This document shows, in pieces, positions 55,383-63,031 of a DNA stretch of 64,000 nt. The position numbers and the translations under genes are program-made. A model generated the notes under the pieces. That model made no database searches, was not told where the DNA came from, and saw only the letters and a program-made list of their open reading frames with translations. Every line of letters starts with the position of its first letter. Position 1 is the stretch's first letter. This DNA comes from Planotetraspora sp. A-T 1434. Lineage in GTDB: Bacteria > Actinomycetota > Actinomycetes > Streptosporangiales > Streptosporangiaceae. The stretch is taken from assembly GCF_025420585.1 (NCBI RefSeq), contig NZ_JAOEGB010000010.1, positions 186,001 through 250,000 of the forward strand. The letters are read 5' to 3'.

Positions 55383-56813
55383 TCATTGTCGTGGGATCCA
55401 CAGGGTGAACAGCGTGCCGGGCTCGCACCGCCGCACCGTGATGGCGCCCTGGTGCAACTCGGCGTTGGCCTTGGCGATGGCGAGCCCGAGGCCGCTGCCC
55501 ACGCTCCGGGCGCGACCCGGTCCCGCCTTGAAGAACCGGTCGAAGACGTGGGGGAGCGCCTGCTCCGGGATGCCCGGCCCGTGGTCGCGGACGGTCACCT
55601 CCAGGCCGCCCCTCGCGAGCCGGACGGTCACCACCACCGGCAGGGAGCCGTGGTGCAGGGCGTTGCCGACGAGGTTGGCCACGATCACGTCGAACCGGCG
55701 GGGGTCGAGGAAGAACGCGAGACCGACGGGGACGATCAGCTTCACCTGGTCGGCCCAGCCGCGCACCTCCAGGGAGTCGGCCAGCGTGTCGCCCACGTCC
55801 ACGGACTCCAATCTCAGCACCGCCGCCCCGGAGTCGAAACGGCTCACCTCGATCAGGTGCTCCACCAGCACGCGGAGTCTGTCGATCTCCCGGACGACGA
55901 TCCGTACGGCCTCGCCCGCGTCTTCGGACAGCTCCTCGGCGTCCTCCGAGAGCATGTCGGTCACCGCGGTCATGGCCGTCAGCGGCGTGCGCAGCTCATG
56001 GGAGACGTCCGCGACGAAACGCCGGGACATCGACTCCAGGGTGCGCAGCTCGGAGACCGTGTCCTCCAGGGCGGCCGCCGTCTCGTTGAAGGTGGCGGTC
56101 AGCTCCGCCAGCTCGTCCTTTCCCCGGACGGGAAGCCGGATGTGCAGGTCGCCCGCTCCGAGGGCCCTGGCGGCGGCTCCGAGCCTGCGCACGGGGAGCA
56201 GCACCCGGCGAGCCGACAGCAGCGCCACGGTCAGGGCGATCGTCAGCGTGATGCCGCCCGCCTGGCCGAGGGCGTTGCGGAACCGGAACAGGACGGCCTC
56301 CTCGTCGCCCAGCGACACGAAGACGTACGCCGAGAGGCCGGTCGTCCGCAGGGTGCCGCTCTGACTGACCCGCTGGATCTGGGTGGCGACGATCAGCCAG
56401 GGCTCGTCCCTGAGGCGGACCCGCTGGTAGACCAGCCGCCTCGCGGCCTGCCAGCGGAGCTGGTCGGGGACGTCGGACATCGTGAACCGCCCGCCGGGGC
56501 TCGTCCGCCGGTGGTCGCCGTACGTCACGATCACCGTGCGGGCGGGGCCGTTGAGCGCGTCAACGAGGCCGGCGAGGTCCTCGTCGGTGACGGTGGTGTC
56601 ACTCGGCCAGACCACGTCGCTGGCGCCGACCGGCAGGGTGATCTTGGAGAGCTTGTCCCGCACGTCGGCGACTGAGCCGCGTACGGCCCGCTCGATCAGC
56701 TCCTTGCGGACGAGCTGGTATCCCAGCCCGGCGACCATCGCGGAGGCCGTCACGGCGACGACGGTGAACGTGATGACCAGCCGGGCTCGGAGGCCGGTCG
56801 GCAGCCAGGTCAT
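55383..56813 (-). CDS. afsQ2: AfsQ2-like sensor histidine kinase
   Basis: 476 aa from ATG 56813, overlapping the regulator's stop by 4 bp (ATGA). Membrane helices at about 10-33 and 186-205 flank an extracytoplasmic domain of 150 residues. HAMP (205-258), HisKA with His272 in SHELRTP, and HATPase_c with IVANLVGNALHHG, DHGPGIP and GSGLGLAIA follow. It should phosphorylate the AfsQ1-like regulator. In Streptomyces, AfsQ1/Q2 responds to nitrogen-related signals and affects antibiotics and morphology; orthology here is by sequence look and operon order. Confidence 0.87.
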   Translation of the reverse strand: MTWLPTGLRARLVITFTVVAVTASAMVAGLGYQLVRKELIERAVRGSVADVRDKLSKITLPVGASDVVWPSDTTVTDEDLAGLVDALNGPARTVIVTYGDHRRTSPGGRFTMSDVPDQLRWQAARRLVYQRVRLRDEPWLIVATQIQRVSQSGTLRTTGLSAYVFVSLGDEEAVLFRFRNALGQAGGITLTIALTVALLSARRVLLPVRRLGAAARALGAGDLHIRLPVRGKDELAELTATFNETAAALEDTVSELRTLESMSRRFVADVSHELRTPLTAMTAVTDMLSEDAEELSEDAGEAVRIVVREIDRLRVLVEHLIEVSRFDSGAAVLRLESVDVGDTLADSLEVRGWADQVKLIVPVGLAFFLDPRRFDVIVANLVGNALHHGSLPVVVTVRLARGGLEVTVRDHGPGIPEQALPHVFDRFFKAGPGRARSVGSGLGLAIAKANAELHQGAITVRRCEPGTLFTLWIPRQ

Positions 56814-57484
56814 GGCGGGCTGAAGCGGTACCCGAAGCCGCGGACGGTGTGGATGAAGACCGGGTCGGCGGGGACCGGCTCGATCTTGGCCCGGATCCGC
56901 TGCACGCACGCGTCGACGAGCCGCGAATCCGCCACATGCGTGTGGTCCCAGACCGCGCGGAGCAGATAGCGGCGGTTGAGCACCTGGCCGGGGTGGCGGA
57001 CCAGCTCCAGCAGCAGCCGCAGCTCGGTCGGGGTCAGGTGGATCTCGCGGCCCTTCAGGCTGACCTTCAGCGCGCCGCGGTCGATCACCAGGTCGCCGAA
57101 GCTCACCCGGTCGGACGACGCCGACTCCAGCCGCCGGAGGATCGCCCGGATGCGGGCGTCGAGGACGCGCGGCTCGACGGGCTTGACCACGTAGTCGTCG
57201 GCGCCGGCCTCCAGCCCCACGACGACGTCGAGGTCGTCGCCCCGGGCGGTGAGCAGGATGATCGGCAGGGAGTCGAGCTTGCGGATACGGCGGCACACCT
57301 CGACCCCGTCGATGCCGGGGAGCATCACGTCCAGGATGACGATCTCCGGCCTGCGGGCGCGGACGTGGTCGAGGGCCTCTTCCCCTGTCGCGTACGAGGT
57401 CACGGAGTGGCCCTGGCGGGTGAGCGCGAGCTCGAGCCCGGCCCGGACCGAGGGGTCGTCTTCGACCAGGAGGATGCCTGCCAC
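56810..57484 (-). CDS. afsQ1: AfsQ1-like OmpR-family response regulator
   Basis: 224 aa from GTG 57484 (VAGILLVEDDPSVRAGLEL). Receiver domain 1-115 with the phospho-acceptor Asp in VILDVMLPGIDG and the Lys in YVVKPVEPR. The winged HTH (130-224) has LTPTELRLLLELVRHPGQVLNRRYLL and VDACVQRIRAKIEPVPADP, very close to AfsQ1 in wording. A GTCAC-N6-GTGAC box 40 bp upstream suggests autoregulation. Overlaps the kinase gene. Confidence 0.88.
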   Translation of the reverse strand: MAGILLVEDDPSVRAGLELALTRQGHSVTSYATGEEALDHVRARRPEIVILDVMLPGIDGVEVCRRIRKLDSLPIILLTARGDDLDVVVGLEAGADDYVVKPVEPRVLDARIRAILRRLESASSDRVSFGDLVIDRGALKVSLKGREIHLTPTELRLLLELVRHPGQVLNRRYLLRAVWDHTHVADSRLVDACVQRIRAKIEPVPADPVFIHTVRGFGYRFSPP

Positions 57485-57523
57485 GCGGTCATTATGGGTC
57501 TGACGTGGCCTGTTCCCCGCTAG

Positions 57524-57539
57524 GTCACAAAATCGTGAC
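57524..57539. promoter_or_regulatory. AfsQ1-type box (GTnAC-N6-GTnAC)
   Basis: GTCAC-AAAATC-GTGAC matches exactly the direct-repeat pattern bound by AfsQ1 (GTnAC, six bases, GTnAC), and is also an inverted repeat. Located 40 bp before the afsQ1-like start in the region shared with the transglycosylase-like gene. MtrA and GlnR boxes look alike, so the binder is not certain. Confidence 0.65.
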
Positions 57540-57623
57540 GATCGCGGCACGTGATCCTCATGAAAGAACGGCAGGCTGGAAGGGGCTCCTATGGGTTCGG
57601 CGGCCCGGCCTCCCGAGACGGCC

Positions 57624-57639
57624 TGTGACCAAAGTCACA
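57624..57639. promoter_or_regulatory. CRP/FNR-type site
   Basis: TGTGA-CCAAAG-TCACA is a perfect 5-6-5 palindrome matching the cAMP-receptor-protein consensus. It lies 108 bp before the transglycosylase-like gene and 140 bp before afsQ1. CRP homologues control cell-wall hydrolase genes such as rpfA in mycobacteria, so the target is reasonable. Confidence 0.6.
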
Positions 57640-57746
57640 ATTTCCGGGAAAGCCCAAGTGGCCGCCGGGTTAGGTCAAGAGAACACCAACGGGGTTCCAC
57701 GTATGGGTTGCGCAACACCCCCCAAGACAGGGCAAGCTCATAGGCC

Positions 57747-58457
57747 GTGAGTTCTGGTCAGCAGCTGAGGGATCACCCGCCCAAATCACGGACGCGTGCC
57801 AGGCGGACGAACGAGCGGCCGGGTTCAGGCTGGCTGACTCCCAAGCGCGTCGCCATCATGGGCGTCACGGTGGCCGTTCTGGCGGGAGGCACGGCCTACG
57901 TGGTCCACGTCGCCATCGAGAACGCGAACGCCCCCAGGAAGCCGCTGACCCTGAACGACCTCATCAATGCAGACCCCTACGCGCCCAACCCGGAGGACGA
58001 CGCCCTCAAGGCGGCCGCCGTACAGGCGCTCAAGCGGGGCAGGCTGAAAGCCATCAGAGAGGGCCGTCAGAAGCTCGATCCGGTCAAGATCGTGCCGAAG
58101 GCGCCCGGTGGCGGGGGCTTCAGTCCCGCCGACTTCCCGCCAGGCTCCAGCCCCGACCCGGGCAGCAACAAGGCGCTCGGCAAGGAGATGGCCGCGGCCC
58201 GCGGCTGGGGCGACGAGTGGGGCTGCCTGGAGAAGCTGTGGGACCGCGAGAGCCACTGGAACGAGCGGGCCATGAACCGCTACAGCGGTGCGTACGGCAT
58301 CCCTCAGGCCCTTCCGGGAAGCAAGATGGCCAGCGCGGGCTCAGACTGGCAGACCAACGCCGCCACGCAGATCAAGTGGGGCCTCGGGTACATCGCCGGC
58401 CGCTACAAGACGCCCTGCGGCGCGTGGGGCCACTCCCAGGCGACCGGCTGGTACTGA
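57747..58457 (+). CDS. membrane-anchored lytic transglycosylase-like protein
   Basis: 236 aa from GTG 57747. Basic head, one membrane helix (VAIMGVTVAVLAGGTAYVVHV, 34-54, in pieces), a linker, then a lysozyme-like domain at about 150-236. The domain reads WGCLEKLWDRESHWNERAMN, then SGAYGIPQALPGSKMA, and ends HSQATGWY. The Glu in DRES is the likely catalytic acid. This is the compact actinobacterial GH23-like type that cuts peptidoglycan glycan strands. The promoter region contains a CRP-type site and an AfsQ1-type box. Confidence 0.87.
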   Translation: MSSGQQLRDHPPKSRTRARRTNERPGSGWLTPKRVAIMGVTVAVLAGGTAYVVHVAIENANAPRKPLTLNDLINADPYAPNPEDDALKAAAVQALKRGRLKAIREGRQKLDPVKIVPKAPGGGGFSPADFPPGSSPDPGSNKALGKEMAAARGWGDEWGCLEKLWDRESHWNERAMNRYSGAYGIPQALPGSKMASAGSDWQTNAATQIKWGLGYIAGRYKTPCGAWGHSQATGWY

Positions 58458-58564
58458 CCCACCCCGGGGGCCCCAGACGGCGCTGCCGAAACTCTGGTCA
58501 GGTTTGGTCGACCTTTCGGCAAGCCTGACGGCGTTCCCCCCGTCCGCAATGCACCCTTGGGCTC

Positions 58565-60505
58565 ATGGGTGTAAAGGTCAGCATGGGCGTGAAGGTCAGC
58601 GTGGTTGTGCCCGTGTTCAACCCCGGGCTGGCGGACGACGCCTTCGGCGCGTGCGTGCGTTCGCTGCTTGAGCAGTCGCTGCCGCCCGAAGATTACGAAG
58701 TGATCTTCGCGGACGACGGCTCGACCGACGGGACCCGCAGGCGGCTGGACGCGATCGCCGCGATCCGCCCGAACGTCCGCGTGCTCCACCTCGACCACAG
58801 CGGCTCGCCCGCGCGCGGCCGCAACGTGGGCCTGTCCGTCGCTCACGGCGAGTACGTCTACCTGCTCAACCAGCACGACCGGCTGGAGCCCGGCGCCCTT
58901 GAGCGGATGTACGGCATGGCGGTCGAGACCGACGCCGACGTGCTGGTCGGCCGGCTGGTGGACGACGGGCCGCCGCTGTCGGCCTTCGCGGAGAACAGGG
59001 CCCGCGCGGACATCCTCCGCGACCATCTGCTCACGCTGCCGACGGCGCACAAGCTGTTCAGCCGCGACTTCGTGGAGTCGCAGCACCTGCGTTTCCCCGA
59101 CCGCCCGCTGTCCGAGCAGTCCTTCGTCACCAAGGCGTACCTCGCGGCGAAGGTCGTCGCGATCCTCGCCGACGAGGTCTGCTGTCACCTGGCGCGCGCG
59201 GAGGAGGGGCAGCCGGACGGGGAGGCTCTCTACGACGGCCTGCGGGGGCTCTTCGACGTCATCGACTCGCACACCGAGCCGGGCCTCGAGCGAGACCGGA
59301 TCTACGCGCACTGGTTCCGCGTGCTCGGGCTGCGCCGCCTGGGCGGCGGCCGCTTCGTGGACGCTCCCTTCGAGGAGCGGACGGTGCTGTACTCGTTTCT
59401 CCGCCAGCTCACCGTCGAGCGCTTTCCCCCGTCCCTCGACGTGCATCTGCCGGTGCACCAGCGGGCCCGGGTGGCGCTGCTGCGGGACGGCAGGCCGGAG
59501 GCGCTCGTCGAGCTGGCCGAGGCCTTCCGGGGCACCAGGCTGCGTGCCGAGCTGCGGGACGTGCGCTGGGACCAGAGCGTGCTCATCCTCGATCTCAGCG
59601 TTGAGATCGTCCGGGGCGACGGCACGCCGCTGTGGTTTCGCGTCGAGCACGGCCGCCTCCTGTGGACGCCTCCGGTGCCCATGGAGGGGCTGCTCGACCG
59701 CGAGACGGCCGACGTCAGCGAGGCGGTGGACAAGGCCCGCATGGAGGTCTACATCCGCGACGCGCAGACCGGCGAGACCTACTTCCTGCCCGTGAGCGGC
59801 GCCGTCGGCCGGGCGGTGGTGGAGGGCCAGGTGAGGGTCTGGGCGAGCGGCGAAGCCCGGCTCGACGTGGGCTCGGCCGCCCTCGGCCGCCCCCTGTGCC
59901 CGGGACTGTGGGAGGTCCACGTGCGGATGCGCGGCGTCCATCCCGGCCGCACCCGAGTCGCCCGCCCCGACGCGCAGATGAACTGCGCCGGCGTGCTGGC
60001 CGACGAGTCCCGCAGGCTCGTGGTGCCGTGCTGGTCGGAGCGCGGCGAGCTCAGCGTCTGCGTGGAGCCGAAGTCCTTCGCCGAGTCGATCGCACTCGTG
60101 TCGTCGAGGGCGTCCGTCGCCCACCAGGACGGTCACGTGTTCGTCGTCGTGCCCGTGCCGTACGTGCCGCCGAGCGGCGGGCCGGCGGCGGAGCTGGTGC
60201 TCCGGGAGCAGGACGGGCGGCACCGGAGCATGGCGGTGCCGGCGCTGGTGGAGCCGGGCATTCCGGGACGGCTGGCCGGTCAGCTCATCGCCAGGGTCCC
60301 GGTTAGCAGACTGGGCGGGGAGGACTGCCTCGGCCCCGGGACGTGGCGGCCCAGCCTGCGGGTCGCCGAGAAGGACGTGGAGCTGCTCTTCGGCCTGGCG
60401 GTGGGCCGGGGCGGGCAGGTGAGGGTCCTGCCCGCCGGGGTGTCGCCCGCTCCGTCGCTGCTCAGGAAGATCGCGGGCCGGCTCGGCTACCGCCCGCGCA
60501 GGTGA
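58565..60505 (+). CDS. family 2 glycosyltransferase with C-terminal beta-rich region
   Basis: 646 aa from ATG 58565, or 628 from the in-frame ATG 58583; an 18-bp imperfect tandem repeat duplicates the start (MGVKVS twice). GT2 domain 10-230: VVVPVFNPGLADDAF, IFADDGSTDGTRRRLD for the nucleotide, and LLNQHDRLEPGAL where the usual DxD is NQHD. The C-terminal 350 residues contain beta-sandwich-like repeats of unknown role (WFRVEHGRLLW and GLWEVHVRMRGV). It probably adds sugars to a wall or surface polymer. Convergent with, and overlapping by 19 bp, the frameshifted hydrolase. Confidence 0.85.
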   Translation: MGVKVSMGVKVSVVVPVFNPGLADDAFGACVRSLLEQSLPPEDYEVIFADDGSTDGTRRRLDAIAAIRPNVRVLHLDHSGSPARGRNVGLSVAHGEYVYLLNQHDRLEPGALERMYGMAVETDADVLVGRLVDDGPPLSAFAENRARADILRDHLLTLPTAHKLFSRDFVESQHLRFPDRPLSEQSFVTKAYLAAKVVAILADEVCCHLARAEEGQPDGEALYDGLRGLFDVIDSHTEPGLERDRIYAHWFRVLGLRRLGGGRFVDAPFEERTVLYSFLRQLTVERFPPSLDVHLPVHQRARVALLRDGRPEALVELAEAFRGTRLRAELRDVRWDQSVLILDLSVEIVRGDGTPLWFRVEHGRLLWTPPVPMEGLLDRETADVSEAVDKARMEVYIRDAQTGETYFLPVSGAVGRAVVEGQVRVWASGEARLDVGSAALGRPLCPGLWEVHVRMRGVHPGRTRVARPDAQMNCAGVLADESRRLVVPCWSERGELSVCVEPKSFAESIALVSSRASVAHQDGHVFVVVPVPYVPPSGGPAAELVLREQDGRHRSMAVPALVEPGIPGRLAGQLIARVPVSRLGGEDCLGPGTWRPSLRVAEKDVELLFGLAVGRGGQVRVLPAGVSPAPSLLRKIAGRLGYRPRR

Positions 60506-61643
60506 GCCAGGAGCGCCCCGCGGAACTCGGCCGGCTTCTCGATGTGCGGGCTGTGGCCGCAGCCGGGGATGACCACCTCCCGGTAGGCCCCGTAGCGGTC
60601 CAGCGCCGCGCGGGTCTGGGACACCATCGGCTGTGCGGGTGTGCCGTCCCAGCCCGGCACGGCCCCGATCACGCCGAGATGGGCGAGGTCGAAGAATGAC
60701 GTGTCCGAGACGATCACGTCGTCGGCGCCCCTGACCCACAGGATGGGCGGCTTCGGATTGATCGTGTGCAGGTCGTGGTGAGGGCCACCCGCGCGACGGC
60801 CTGCCGTACGCTCCGGGGCCGGGAGGCGTAGTCGTAGTCGGTGTCGCAGCCGGGCGTGCCGGAGGCGCAGAACGGCGTTCCGGCCTCGGCGTCGCCGTCG
60901 TAGGCCGGGTCGAACTCCTCGCGGTAGACCCGCTGGGTGAGGTCCCAGTAGTAGCGGTAGTGGAAATCCCACAGGAACGCGCTTTCGGGCCAGAAGCCCG
61001 CCGCCGCCATCCCCGCGGCGTCGGCCGGGTAGGCGCGGAGCGCGGGCGGCAGGAAGGTCAGCAGGTTGGGCCCGCCGGCCGTCCAGAGCACGCCCTCCCA
61101 GTCGACTCCTCCGTCGAACAGGTCGGGACGGTTCTCCAACTGCCAGCGCACCAGGTAGCCGCCGTTGGACTGGCCGGCCGCGATCGTGCGCCGGGGCGCC
61201 ATGCCGTACCTCTGTTTCGTCACCGCCTTGGCCGCGACGGCGAGCTGGCTGACGCGCTCGTTCCACTCGGCGACCGCGTCGCCGGGGGCGGCGCCGTCGC
61301 GGTAGAAGGTCACCCCGGTGTTGCCCTTGTCGGTCGCCGCGTAGGCGTATCCGCGGGCGAGCGCCCAGTCGGAGATCGTGAAGTCGTTGGCGTAGGTCTC
61401 CCGGTTGCCGGGGGAGCCGGCCACCACCAGGCCGCCGTTCCAAAGCCCCGCCCAGTCGGCCTTGTCGGTGTGGCCGGAGAGCAGCGTGCCCGCCGTGGTC
61501 AGGTCGCTCAGGCAGGTGCCGACCTGGTGCTCGGCCCCGGGTACGGTGACCGCCGGACAGGCGTCCGCCGAGGCCGGTGCGGCGGACAGAGCGCCGGCCC
61601 CGGCGATCGCGGCCACCACGAGCCCGAGGAGACGCCGCGGCAT
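60487..61643 (-). pseudogene. secreted alpha/beta-hydrolase (tannase-like) broken by a frameshift
   Basis: Starts at ATG 61643 (MPRRLLGLVVAAIAGAG) after GGAGG, with a Sec signal ending ASA-DACPAV. One frame gives the hydrolase to about 60775, including AAGQSNGGYLVRW with the nucleophile Ser and VRQAVARVALT. The rest (DLHTINPKPPILWVRGADDVI and the catalytic-His region GCGHSPHIEKP) lies in the next frame, ending at 60487. One base appears to be missing near 60777. It is either a true pseudogene or a sequencing error. Otherwise full length. Co-directional with the MFS gene, whose stop overlaps its ATG. Confidence 0.78.
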
Positions 61644-62956
61644 CAGGCCTCCTTCAATGCCACGGACTGCGCCGTGCCGGAGGTCGGCTCGATCGCGGAC
61701 AGGTCGCGGCTGCGGGTCTCCCTGGCGGCGAAGACCGCGATGAGGGTGAGCACCGCCGCGCCCGCCACGTAGACGGAGACCGGGAGGCCGGAGTCGTAGG
61801 ACTTGAGCAGGGCGACGGCGACGATCGGGGCGAGCGCGCCGGCCACGATCGAGGCGAGCTGGTAGCCGATGGACACGCCCGAGTAGCGCATCCGCGTCGC
61901 GAACAGCTCGGAGAAGAACGCCGCCTGCGGGCCGTACATCGCGCCGTGGAAGAGCAGGCCGACGGTCACCGCCAGGGTCACCAGGCCGAACGACTTGGTG
62001 TCGATGAGGGGGAAGAAGGCGAAGGCCCACAGGCCGACCCCGGCGGCCCCGATCAGGTAGACCGGGCGGCGGCCGAGCCGGTCCGAGAGCGCGCCCCACA
62101 GCGGGATCGTGACGAAGTGGGCGGCCGAGCCGATCAGCACCGCGTTCAGGACGGTCCCCTTCGGCAGGCCCGCGGCGGTCGTGGCGTACACCAGCACGAA
62201 CGCGGTGATCACGTAGTAGGAGACGTTCTCCGCGAGCCGGGCGCCGATCGCGACCAGGACGTCACGCCAGTGGTGCCGCAGGACGCCGAGGATGGGGGCC
62301 TTCGGCGCGGGCTCCCGTGTGGCCTCCTGGAACACCGGCGACTCGGCCACCGTCAGCCGGATCCACAGGCCGATCAGCACGAGCACGCCGGAGAGCAGGA
62401 ACGGGATCCGCCAGCCCCAGGCGAGGAAGGCGTCGTCCGGCTGGACCGCGGCGAGGAAGGCCAGCACGCCGGTCGCCAGCAGGTTGCCCCCGGGCGCCCC
62501 GGCCTGGGGCCAGGAGGCCCAGAAGCCCCGGTTGCGCGGGTCGCCGTGCTCGGAGACGAGCAGCACGGCCCCGCCCCACTCGCCGCCGAGGGCGAAGCCC
62601 TGCACGAGCCGGAGCGCCGTCAGCAGCAGCGGGGCCGCCGCGCCGAGCGTGGCGTAGGTCGGCAGGCAGCCGATCAGGAACGTCGCGCCGCCCATCATCA
62701 GGAGGCTGATGACGAGCAACTGCTTGCGCCCCAGCCGGTCGCCGTAGTGGCCGAAGACCAGCCCGCCGAGCGGCCGGGCGACGAACCCGATGGCGTAGGT
62801 GAGGAACGCGAGGAGCGTGCCCGTGAGCTCGTCCTCGGTGGGGAAGAACAGCTTGTTGAAGACCAGGGCGGCGGCCGAGCCGTACAGGAAGAAGTCGTAC
62901 CACTCGATGGTCGTGCCGATCAGGCTGGCCCCGACGACCTTTCCGATCTTACTCAT
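61643..62956 (-). CDS. MHS-family metabolite:H+ symporter
   Basis: 437 aa from ATG 62956 after GAGGAG. Twelve membrane helices. The N-terminal SLIGTTIEWYDFFLYGSAA and GLVFGHYGDRLGRKQ (motif A) are signatures of the ShiA/ProP-like metabolite:H+ symporters, as is LRLVQGFALGGEWGGAVLL. Likely imports a carboxylic acid or aromatic compound. The stop overlaps the hydrolase ATG (TGATG), so the hydrolase may release the compound that is imported. The upstream PucR-type gene is probably its regulator. Confidence 0.9.
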   Translation of the reverse strand: MSKIGKVVGASLIGTTIEWYDFFLYGSAAALVFNKLFFPTEDELTGTLLAFLTYAIGFVARPLGGLVFGHYGDRLGRKQLLVISLLMMGGATFLIGCLPTYATLGAAAPLLLTALRLVQGFALGGEWGGAVLLVSEHGDPRNRGFWASWPQAGAPGGNLLATGVLAFLAAVQPDDAFLAWGWRIPFLLSGVLVLIGLWIRLTVAESPVFQEATREPAPKAPILGVLRHHWRDVLVAIGARLAENVSYYVITAFVLVYATTAAGLPKGTVLNAVLIGSAAHFVTIPLWGALSDRLGRRPVYLIGAAGVGLWAFAFFPLIDTKSFGLVTLAVTVGLLFHGAMYGPQAAFFSELFATRMRYSGVSIGYQLASIVAGALAPIVAVALLKSYDSGLPVSVYVAGAAVLTLIAVFAARETRSRDLSAIEPTSGTAQSVALKEA

Positions 62957-63031
62957 GGGAACTCCTCGGATGGGGGTTCCGCAAAGGTATGCAGTGACCG
63001 GGGTCACTCCTATGGGGCCGCCCTACACACC

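Noticed and set aside
57640-57746. Possible ydaO-type c-di-AMP riboswitch before the cell-wall hydrolase gene.
   Set aside because: I could not find its conserved core; the region is short and shows no matching paired elements.
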